A stretch of 16,094 nt of DNA from Actinomycetota bacterium (GTDB lineage Bacteria > Actinomycetota > Acidimicrobiia > Acidimicrobiales > Ilumatobacteraceae), in NCBI GenBank assembly GCA_005800965.1, contig SYEA01000065.1:1-16094 (forward strand), written 5' to 3'. Positions 7,184-12,802 of the stretch are shown piece after piece; position 1 is the stretch's first letter, and each line of letters opens with the position of its first letter. The position numbers and the translations under genes were made by a program. The notes below the pieces were generated by a model. It worked only from the letters and a program-made list of their open reading frames with translations, was not told the DNA's origin and did no database searches.

Positions 7184-7636
7184 ATGCCCACGAGCAAAGG
7201 TCGCCTGCTGTTGTTGCATGGGCCGAATCTCCAGCTGCTGGGAAGCCGCGAGCCGAGCATCTATGGCACTGCAACCTTGGCCGATCATGTGCAGCGCGCA
7301 ACGGCGACTGCCCAGCGACTCGGGTACGAAGTCGACAGCGAACAAAGCGATGATTTGGCCACCCTGATTGGCATCGTGCAGACCGCGGGCACCAAGTACG
7401 CGGGCATCGTGCTCAACGCTGCTGCTTTCACCCATTTTGCGTGGAGCCTGCACGACGCACTGAAAAGCGTCGGCTTGCCCGTCGTTGAGGTGCACCTGTC
7501 CAACCCTGCAGCGCGCGAGCCGTGGCGTCACGAAAGTGTGATTGCACCGGTGGCCATCGGAACCGTCGCCGGCTTCGGCGGCGAATCGTACGTACTCGGA
7601 ATCGAAGCCCTCACTCGACACCTGGAGAAACAATGA
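7184..7636 (+). CDS. aroQ: Type II 3-dehydroquinate dehydratase
   Basis: Dehydrates 3-dehydroquinate to 3-dehydroshikimate, step 3 of the shikimate pathway, by the type II (enolate) mechanism in a dodecameric enzyme. The 150-residue length fits type II rather than type I. The active-site lid segment REPSIYG carries the catalytic Arg and Tyr. LNAAAFTH supplies the conserved Asn, and EVHLSNPAAREPWRHESV the catalytic His and substrate-binding residues. GTVAGFGGESYVLGIEAL is the C-terminal signature. The common HGPNLNLLG reads HGPNLQLLG; that position varies within the family. The gene starts five bases after aroB and ends as ATGA with pepP. With aroE, aroC, aroK and aroB it gives five contiguous shikimate steps. 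Confidence 0.96.
   Translation: MPTSKGRLLLLHGPNLQLLGSREPSIYGTATLADHVQRATATAQRLGYEVDSEQSDDLATLIGIVQTAGTKYAGIVLNAAAFTHFAWSLHDALKSVGLPVVEVHLSNPAAREPWRHESVIAPVAIGTVAGFGGESYVLGIEALTRHLEKQ
7624..7627 (+). promoter_or_regulatory. Ribosome binding site for pepP
   Basis: GGAG lies five bases before the ATG at 7633 and inside the end of aroQ. It supports that start over the upstream in-frame ATG at 7522, which would overlap aroQ by 115 bases. Confidence 0.6.
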
Positions 7637-8781
7637 CCGCCATATCAACCGAGGTTCAATCGTCTGCACTGCCACCTTTGACGGTCGCGGGCCGCGATCG
7701 CTTGGTGCGCGAAGAGTTGGCCAAGCGCGGTGAGGCCGAAGCACTGATGGTGTTCGACTTGAACAACATTCGCTGGCTTACCGGGTTTACCGGCTCGGCC
7801 GGCACGCTCATCATTCGCCACGACGAAATGGTGTTCGTCACCGACGGCCGATACGGCGAACAGGCACGTCATCAAATTGAGACTTCTGGTGCTGCTGCGC
7901 GAGTAGTGGTGGGCACCAGTGCTGTTGCACTGCGCGAAGGGCTCGAGCAGTCGCTGCATGCGGCTCGTGGCGTGGCCATTGACCCGACCGAGATAACCCA
8001 CGCTCAGTTCGAAAACGTGCGCACGCAAACCACGGCACCGTTGGTTTCAGTCACGGGCGTGGTGCAACATCTGCGGCGTCGCAAATCGCCAGCCGAAATT
8101 GCGCGCATGAAGCGTGCATCAGAATGCACTGACGCCGCACTCGCTGAGTGTCTGCCGATGATGTCGACTCGGGTCACCGAGCGTGATGTGCGTGATGAAC
8201 TTGAATACCGCATGCGCCGCCATGGTGCTGATGGCCCGAGTTACGACACCATCGTGGCCACGGGGCCCAACGGCGCGCGGCCGCATCATCGTCCGACCTC
8301 GACCATGATCGAAGATGGCCATCTCGTGGTCATCGACGTGGGGGCACTCGTCGACGGCTACCACTCCGACATGACCCGTACTTATCTGATCGGCGAGGTG
8401 AGCCCGCTCTTGCGCACGATGCACGATGTGGTGCGCGAGTCGCAACTGGCCGGTTTGGCCGCCGTTCGCGCCGGGGTGAGCGCTGGTGACGTCGACAAGG
8501 TGTGTCGCGACATCATCGCGGCAGCAGGTTTCGGCAGCGAATTCATCCACTCCACCGGCCACGGCGTTGGTTTACAGATTCACGAACAACCATGGGTGCG
8601 CACGGCGATGCCCGAGCCGCTGCAGGCAGGTGAAGTAGTCACCGTTGAACCTGGGGTCTATCGTGAAGGGCTCGGCGGTGTACGGATTGAAGACCTCGTG
8701 GTCGTCACGGATACAGGCTGCGACATACTCACCGAATCACCAAAGGACATCTCGTGCCTGCAATTAGCACCAACGAACTAA
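7633..8781 (+). CDS. pepP: M24B metallopeptidase, probable Xaa-Pro aminopeptidase
   Basis: A 382-residue cytoplasmic metallopeptidase predicted to remove an N-terminal residue preceding proline. It has a creatinase/prolidase N-terminal domain (about 20-145, with FDLNNIRWLTGFTGSAG) and a pita-bread catalytic domain (about 155-372). The five dinuclear metal ligands are visible: D235 (VIDVGA), D246 (GYHSDMTRT), H310 (STGHGVG), E339 (TVEPGVY) and E353 (VRIEDL). PHHRP (217-221) supplies the substrate histidines. Some family members are dipeptidases (prolidase, PepQ), and sequence alone does not settle aminopeptidase against dipeptidase. The start overlaps aroQ by ATGA. Its last 28 bases overlap efp in another frame. 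This peptidase next to efp is a frequent arrangement in many bacteria. Confidence 0.9.
   Translation: MTAISTEVQSSALPPLTVAGRDRLVREELAKRGEAEALMVFDLNNIRWLTGFTGSAGTLIIRHDEMVFVTDGRYGEQARHQIETSGAAARVVVGTSAVALREGLEQSLHAARGVAIDPTEITHAQFENVRTQTTAPLVSVTGVVQHLRRRKSPAEIARMKRASECTDAALAECLPMMSTRVTERDVRDELEYRMRRHGADGPSYDTIVATGPNGARPHHRPTSTMIEDGHLVVIDVGALVDGYHSDMTRTYLIGEVSPLLRTMHDVVRESQLAGLAAVRAGVSAGDVDKVCRDIIAAAGFGSEFIHSTGHGVGLQIHEQPWVRTAMPEPLQAGEVVTVEPGVYREGLGGVRIEDLVVVTDTGCDILTESPKDISCLQLAPTN
8743..8747 (+). promoter_or_regulatory. Ribosome binding site for efp
   Basis: AAGGA lies six bases before the GTG at 8754 and within the pepP coding sequence. It fixes a GTG start that an ATG-only search would miss; the next in-frame ATG is more than 200 bases downstream. 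Confidence 0.7.
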
Positions 8782-9317
8782 AAAACGGCCTCACGCTCGA
8801 ACTCGACAAGGGTTTGTTCAGTGTGGTGGATTTTCAACACGTGAAACCCGGCAAGGGTGGCGCATTCGTGCGCACCAAGTTGCGCAACGTGCGCACTGGG
8901 GCCGTGATCGAGCGCACCTTCAACGCCGGAGTGCGAGTCGAGCAAGCGATCATTGACCGTCGTGACATGCAGTTTTTGTACAAAGAGGGCGATGCGTTCG
9001 TGTTCATGGACACCGACACCTATGAACAAATCACGGTCCAACCCGTCACGCTTGGTGACGCCGCCGACTATTTGGTCGAGTCGGCCACCGCGCAGATTGC
9101 TTTGTTCGGCACCGAAATCGTGCAAGTAGAAATCCCTGCTTCGGTGGAGCTGACCATTGCTCAGACCGAACCCGGCATTCAAGGCGATCGCGTGTCGGGC
9201 GCGCGTAAGCCGGCCACGCTCGAGACCGGCAAGGTCATCCAGGTGCCGTTGTTCATCAACATTGGTGATCGTGTAAAGGTAGACACCCGTTCGGGCGACT
9301 ACGTCACCCGAGTCTGA
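8754..9317 (+). CDS. efp: Translation elongation factor P
   Basis: Binds between the P and E sites of stalled ribosomes and promotes peptide bonds in proline stretches. The 187-residue protein has the usual three beta-barrel domains: the KOW-like N-domain (1-65), OB domain II (about 67-128) and the C-terminal OB domain (about 130-187). The tip loop is KPGKGGAF, with the key lysine at K34, the same number as the lysylated residue of E. coli. A KPGKG loop of this type is common in Actinobacteria and has been reported to act without modification; that this holds here is inference. No epmA or epmB gene is in the window. The gene starts at GTG inside pepP (28-base overlap) and its stop lies in the loop of a hairpin before nusB. 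Confidence 0.97.
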   Translation: MPAISTNELKNGLTLELDKGLFSVVDFQHVKPGKGGAFVRTKLRNVRTGAVIERTFNAGVRVEQAIIDRRDMQFLYKEGDAFVFMDTDTYEQITVQPVTLGDAADYLVESATAQIALFGTEIVQVEIPASVELTIAQTEPGIQGDRVSGARKPATLETGKVIQVPLFINIGDRVKVDTRSGDYVTRV

Positions 9318-9329
9318 ACGTAGTCGTCT
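9293..9329 (+). promoter_or_regulatory. Hairpin spanning the efp stop codon and the efp-nusB gap
   Basis: CGACTACGT (9296-9304) is the exact reverse complement of ACGTAGTCG (9318-9326). Three more pairs outward (G9295-T9327 wobble, G9294-C9328, G9293-T9329 wobble) extend it to 12 bp. The 13-base loop ends with the efp stop TGA. The 3' arm ends five bases before the nusB ATG, and no T-run follows, so it is not a typical intrinsic terminator. It could hide the nusB start until ribosomes finishing efp melt it. The role is inferred; the repeat itself is exact. Confidence 0.5.
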
Positions 9330-9334
9330 CCCAC

Positions 9335-9808
9335 ATGTCCGAAGTTTCGCTGCCGCCATCCGATGACTCGGATTGGAACCGCGAGTTCGATCCACGCTCA
9401 GACGCTCGCGAGCGAGCACTCAACATTTTGTTTGAAGCCGACTTGCGGGCGGTTGCCCCGAGCGAAGTGGTCGAGCGCATGCAGGTAGCCATCGACGACT
9501 TGACGAGCATCTTGGTGGTCGGGGTGGCCGAGCACCGCACGCGGATTGACGAGTTGATTGTCGCCCACAGTCACGCCTGGTCGATTGATCGCATGGCTAC
9601 AACCGACCGCAATGTTTTGCGGATGTCGACGTTTGAATTGCTCGGCCGCAGCGAAGTACCCACTGCGGTCGTTATCAACGAAGCAGTGGAGCTTGCCAAG
9701 CGTTATGGCACCGACGACTCGGGCCGCTTCGTCAACGGCATGCTGTCGGCCATTGCCCGCACCACCCGCGAAGGTGGCGCGCCAACACCACCGCCCGCCG
9801 CCGACTAG
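9335..9808 (+). CDS. nusB: Transcription antitermination factor NusB
   Basis: An all-helical RNA-binding protein that, with NusE (S10), binds boxA in rRNA leader transcripts and supports antitermination and rRNA folding. The 157-residue protein has an acidic, probably disordered N-terminus (1-22), then ARERALNILFEADLRA (24-39). Next come VVGVAEH, WSIDRMATTDRNVLRMSTFELL (82-103), VPTAVVINEAVELAKRYG and SGRFVNGMLSAIART. The C-terminal tail contains Pro-Pro-Pro at 152-154, a possible EF-P-dependent stall site in the gene directly after efp. No Shine-Dalgarno site is visible in the 17-base gap, which instead holds the 3' arm of a hairpin. The stop is nine bases before the next gene. Confidence 0.95.
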   Translation: MSEVSLPPSDDSDWNREFDPRSDARERALNILFEADLRAVAPSEVVERMQVAIDDLTSILVVGVAEHRTRIDELIVAHSHAWSIDRMATTDRNVLRMSTFELLGRSEVPTAVVINEAVELAKRYGTDDSGRFVNGMLSAIARTTREGGAPTPPPAAD

Positions 9809-9817
9809 AACAACTGC

Positions 9818-11287
9818 ATGGCCGGCGACCTACGCACGGCATTCGACCAGGTGCGTCGCAGGCTGCAGTCATTGACTGTGTCATTGACCGTATGGCACGC
9901 CATTGCAGTGTGCAGCACGGTGCTCTACACGCTGTGGTTGGCGGTGCGCACCACGCGCAACCATTTTGGGCTGGGCACATCGGCCTACGACTTCGGGTTG
10001 TTCGACCAGGGTGTCTGGTTGGTTGCACAGGGCAAAGCCCCATTCGTCACATTGATGGGGCGCAACTTGTTTGGCGACCATACGTCATTTATTTTGTTGC
10101 CGCTGGTACCGCTGTTTTGGGTCATTGGCTCCACCGGTTTGTTGTTCGTCGTGCAGGCGGTGGTACTCGGTATCGGTGCACTGCCCATCTGGAAGGTCAC
10201 GCGTGCGCTGCTTGATTCGTTGCCGATGGCGTGTGCGGCGGTGGTGGTGTATCTGGCCCACCCGGCCCTCACCTATACGGGGCTAGAGAATTTTCATCCC
10301 GATGCTGCACTGGCGCCGTTGATTGCCTGGGCGCTGTATGCAGCGGTGTGTTATCGCTGGGGGCAATACGTCGCTGCGGTGGTGCTCATCTTGCTCGTCA
10401 AAGAAGACACGGCGTTGTTTGTGGTGGCGCTCGGGGCGTGGGTGGCATTGCGACGTGATCGGCGCATCGGTCTGCTCACCGTGTTCGGGGCAATGTGGAT
10501 TGCTTTCATCATGTTGTTCGTCGTGTCACGCGGCATTGTCGGGGTGCCATTTCGCAACGCCTGGCGGCTGCCGTTCGGGGGTTTTGGTGGTGTGCTACGT
10601 ACGGCACTGTTGCGGCCCGACAAATTGGTCGCGCATCTGGTGTCGGGCGAGCGACCGCTGTATCTCCTGCACTTGTTGGCTCCCGTCGGGTTCATTGCTC
10701 TGTTGCGCCCCGAGATTGCGCTGCTCGGAACGCTGCCGTTGCTGGCCAACTTGGTCAGCACGTTTTGGTATCAAAGCCAGATCGAGTATCACTACGCGGT
10801 GCAGTTCGTGCCGATTCTTGTCGTCGGGTCGATGTATGCCATTTCGCGAATGGCCGAACATTGGCGCACGTGGCTGATGTCGGCGATGGTGGTGGCGAGT
10901 CTCTCGTGCGCCTACCTATGGTCGCCGCTGCCACTCATGCGCACCGAAGTGGCCACTTGGTCACCAGCGCACCCCTCGGTTGCAGCCGCCCACGCGGCAA
11001 TCAACCAAGTGCCCGACGATGCAGTGGTGGCGGCGTTTCATACCTTGACTGCCCATATGGCGCGGCGCGAGCGCATCTATGTGTTTCCGACCCCGTTTCG
11101 TCGGGTGTTGTACGGCCCAGATGTGTTTGCCAAGGGTGATCGACTGCCATTTGCCGATGAGGTGTCGCACGTGGTGCTGCCCCGGGTGTTGGCTGGTGAG
11201 GTCGAGGTGGATTGGGAGCGCGAACGACAATTCTTCGTCGTGGTCTACGGCAATGACTGGTGGACGGTGTACGAGCGGATACGATGA
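9818..11287 (+). CDS. DUF2079 multi-pass membrane protein (possible GT-C glycosyltransferase)
   Basis: A 489-residue predicted polytopic membrane protein. About ten or eleven hydrophobic segments lie between residues 26 and 368. A soluble C-terminal region (about 370-489) probably faces outside. The pattern matches DUF2079: YDFGLFDQGVWL (57-68), GDHTSFILLPLVPLFW (86-101), ENFHPD (157-162), KEDTAL (195-200) and YHYAVQFVPILVV (324-336). DUF2079 proteins resemble the GT-C fold that uses polyprenyl-phosphate sugars. D58 and the D87-H88 pair in early loops are plausible catalytic acids, but the donor, the acceptor and even the activity are unknown. The gene starts nine bases after nusB with no Shine-Dalgarno site and ends 49 bases before pyrR. 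It is the only gene here outside the usual housekeeping set. Confidence 0.85.
   Translation: MAGDLRTAFDQVRRRLQSLTVSLTVWHAIAVCSTVLYTLWLAVRTTRNHFGLGTSAYDFGLFDQGVWLVAQGKAPFVTLMGRNLFGDHTSFILLPLVPLFWVIGSTGLLFVVQAVVLGIGALPIWKVTRALLDSLPMACAAVVVYLAHPALTYTGLENFHPDAALAPLIAWALYAAVCYRWGQYVAAVVLILLVKEDTALFVVALGAWVALRRDRRIGLLTVFGAMWIAFIMLFVVSRGIVGVPFRNAWRLPFGGFGGVLRTALLRPDKLVAHLVSGERPLYLLHLLAPVGFIALLRPEIALLGTLPLLANLVSTFWYQSQIEYHYAVQFVPILVVGSMYAISRMAEHWRTWLMSAMVVASLSCAYLWSPLPLMRTEVATWSPAHPSVAAAHAAINQVPDDAVVAAFHTLTAHMARRERIYVFPTPFRRVLYGPDVFAKGDRLPFADEVSHVVLPRVLAGEVEVDWERERQFFVVVYGNDWWTVYERIR
11280..11285 (+). promoter_or_regulatory. Candidate -10 element of the pyr operon promoter
   Basis: TACGAT fits TANNNT and overlaps the DUF2079 stop codon. 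A start 6-7 bases downstream (G11291 or A11292) would begin the transcript exactly at the base of the PyrR-binding hairpin, giving a leader of about 45 bases. The -35 region is not recognisable at 16-18 base spacing, so this is tentative. Confidence 0.35.
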
Positions 11288-11292
11288 GGCGA

Positions 11293-11323
11293 CCGTCAAA
11301 CGAGTCCCGAGAGGCTCGAACGG
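11293..11323 (+). promoter_or_regulatory. PyrR-binding RNA hairpin in the pyrR leader
   Basis: AGTCCCGAGAGGCT (11303-11316) matches the PyrR binding-loop consensus ARUCCNGNGAGGYU at every position. It folds as expected: an upper stem 11301-11306 with 11313-11318 (one T-G wobble), hexaloop CCGAGA (CNGNGA), a purine-rich internal loop CAAA (11297-11300) opposite A11319, and a lower stem CCGT/ACGG (11293-11296 with 11320-11323). It ends two bases before the pyrR Shine-Dalgarno sequence and no terminator follows. UMP-bound PyrR would therefore most simply block ribosome access. PyrR-dependent translational repression is known in mycobacteria, whereas Bacillus uses transcription attenuation. The hairpin is seen directly; the mechanism is inferred. 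Confidence 0.85.
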
Positions 11324-11325
11324 CT

Positions 11326-11330
11326 AGGAG
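11326..11330 (+). promoter_or_regulatory. Ribosome binding site for pyrR
   Basis: AGGAG lies six bases before the GTG at 11337, the strongest Shine-Dalgarno match in the window. It decides the GTG start over the in-frame ATGs at 11346 and 11352. It sits immediately after the PyrR hairpin. Confidence 0.8.
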
Positions 11331-11336
11331 ACCAAC

Positions 11337-11858
11337 GTGAGCAACATGGTGATGTCGGTTGACGACGTCAGACGCGCAGTTACCCGCATCGCTCACGAAA
11401 TTCTGGAACGCCAGCAAGGTTCGGCGTCATTGGCACTCGTTGGCCTGCAGCGCGGTGGCGCATGGTTGGCCGATGCGATTGCTGCTGCGGTGCATGCGAT
11501 CGAGCCCCATGCAACCGTGCCCGTGGGATACATCGACGTGAGCATGCACCGCGACGACATTGGGTTGCGGCCAGTGGTGCCCGGTGCGATTAGTCGCATC
11601 GACTTCGCAGTCGATGGCACCACGGTGGTGCTCGTCGACGATGTGCTGTTCACCGGTCGCACCGTTCGCGCAGCGATGGAAGGCATCAATACCTACGGCC
11701 GCCCGCGCGCCGTGCAACTGGCGGTGCTAGTCGACCGTGGCCACCGCGAGCTGCCGATTCGCCCCGACTATGTGGGCAAGAATCTGCCCACGCATGTTGA
11801 CGACGATGTGCGCGCCACGCAAGACGGTGTCATCATCACCAGTCGAGTCTCGTCATGA
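11337..11858 (+). CDS. pyrR: PyrR: pyr operon RNA-binding regulator / uracil phosphoribosyltransferase
   Basis: PyrR senses UMP/UTP against PRPP and binds pyr leader RNA to repress the operon; many members also convert uracil plus PRPP to UMP. The 173-residue protein has the type I phosphoribosyltransferase PRPP loop VVLVDDVLFTGRTV (97-110), GLQRGGAWLA (36-45), the PyrR-typical YIDVSMHRDDI (65-75) and LVDRGHRELPIRPDYVGKNLPT (131-152). The start is GTG at 11337, set by AGGAG six bases upstream. An exact PyrR-binding loop lies in its own leader, so the gene is probably autoregulated. The stop overlaps pyrB as ATGA. Bases around the PRPP loop look intact, so catalytic activity is plausible. Confidence 0.96.
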   Translation: MSNMVMSVDDVRRAVTRIAHEILERQQGSASLALVGLQRGGAWLADAIAAAVHAIEPHATVPVGYIDVSMHRDDIGLRPVVPGAISRIDFAVDGTTVVLVDDVLFTGRTVRAAMEGINTYGRPRAVQLAVLVDRGHRELPIRPDYVGKNLPTHVDDDVRATQDGVIITSRVSS

Positions 11859-12802
11859 AGCATCTGCGCAGCATCGATGAACTCGGCCATGATGGCGTGG
11901 TGCGGTTGCTCGAACTCACTCGCCACATGGTGGAAATCAACGCCAGACCGGTGCCCAAGGTGCCGGCCTTGCGCGGCAAGACCGTGGTGAGTTTGTTCTT
12001 CGAAGACTCCACCCGCACACGACTGTCGTTCGAAACTGCCGCCAAGCGGTTGTCCGCTGACACGATGACGTTCAGTGTGTCGACGTCGAGCGTGAACAAA
12101 GGTGAAAGTTTGCGCGACACCATCGAGACCATTTCTGACATGGGGGTCGATGCGTTTGTCGTGCGCCATAAATCCACCGGCACGCCATGGCAGATCAGCG
12201 ATTGGACCAACGCTTCGGTGGTCAATGCCGGCGATGGTTGGCATCAGCATCCCACGCAGGCGTTGGTCGACTGTTTCACGGTGCGACAAGCACTAGGGGT
12301 CGAGCGTTTTGACGGTCTCACACTCACGATTGTGGGGGACATCAAACACAGCCGCGTGGCACGCAGCAACATCAGTGCGTTCAGCATGCTCGGGGCCAAC
12401 GTGGTGTTGGTGGCGCCACCCACCTTGCTGCCCCCCGATGTGGCCCACTGGCCGGTGACCGTGTCGCATCGGCTTGACGATGTGCTGGCGCGCACCGACA
12501 TCTTGTACATGTTGCGTCTACAAAGCGAGCGGATGTCGCAGGGCCATGTGCCCAACCTGCGTGAGTATGGCGAAACTTTCGGGCTCGATGCTGCGCGGGC
12601 CGCCAAGTTGCCCAGCACGGCCGTGATCATGCACCCTGGCCCCATGAACAGGGGTGTCGAGATGCTCGTTGACCCATCGGCGTTGCCCAATTCGCTGATT
12701 CATCAACAAGTGGCCAACGGTGTGGCCGTGCGTATGGCGGTGTTGTTTGATCTGCTGGCTGGCGAATCGTCAACTGCACATCTGGCGACGGTGGCATCAT
12801 GA
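11855..12802 (+). CDS. pyrB: Aspartate carbamoyltransferase catalytic subunit
   Basis: Condenses carbamoyl phosphate with aspartate to N-carbamoyl-aspartate, the committed step of pyrimidine synthesis. The 315-residue protein carries the carbamoyl-phosphate site STRTR (52-56), the mobile-loop SSVNKGESLRDT (78-89), R104-H105, HPTQ (132-135), HSRVARS (165-171), RLQSER (221-226) and HPGPMNRG (260-267). No pyrI regulatory subunit gene follows. The adjacent gene is an active-type dihydroorotase, so the enzyme could be a stand-alone trimer or associate with PyrC as in Aquifex; that is speculation. Start and stop are both ATGA overlaps, indicating coupled translation with pyrR and pyrC. Confidence 0.97.
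   Translation: MKHLRSIDELGHDGVVRLLELTRHMVEINARPVPKVPALRGKTVVSLFFEDSTRTRLSFETAAKRLSADTMTFSVSTSSVNKGESLRDTIETISDMGVDAFVVRHKSTGTPWQISDWTNASVVNAGDGWHQHPTQALVDCFTVRQALGVERFDGLTLTIVGDIKHSRVARSNISAFSMLGANVVLVAPPTLLPPDVAHWPVTVSHRLDDVLARTDILYMLRLQSERMSQGHVPNLREYGETFGLDAARAAKLPSTAVIMHPGPMNRGVEMLVDPSALPNSLIHQQVANGVAVRMAVLFDLLAGESSTAHLATVAS

Noticed and set aside
7522..7632. N-terminal extension of pepP
   Set aside because: It is Arg-rich shadow sequence of aroQ; the ATG at 7633 has GGAG at five bases and an ATGA overlap.
9293..9329. Intrinsic terminator after efp
   Set aside because: The hairpin is stable but is followed by TCTCCCAC instead of a T-run, and nusB follows immediately, so it was listed as a possible regulatory hairpin.
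10231..11139. Overlapping + strand open frames of up to 214 codons in other frames of the DUF2079 gene
   Set aside because: They lack start-site support and have shadow-type Cys/Arg/Ser-rich composition, while the DUF2079 frame shows regular membrane segments and family motifs.
11288..11336. Bacillus-type transcription attenuator before pyrR
   Set aside because: Only the PyrR-binding loop is present; there is no second GC-rich stem with a T-run and no space for one before the GTG.
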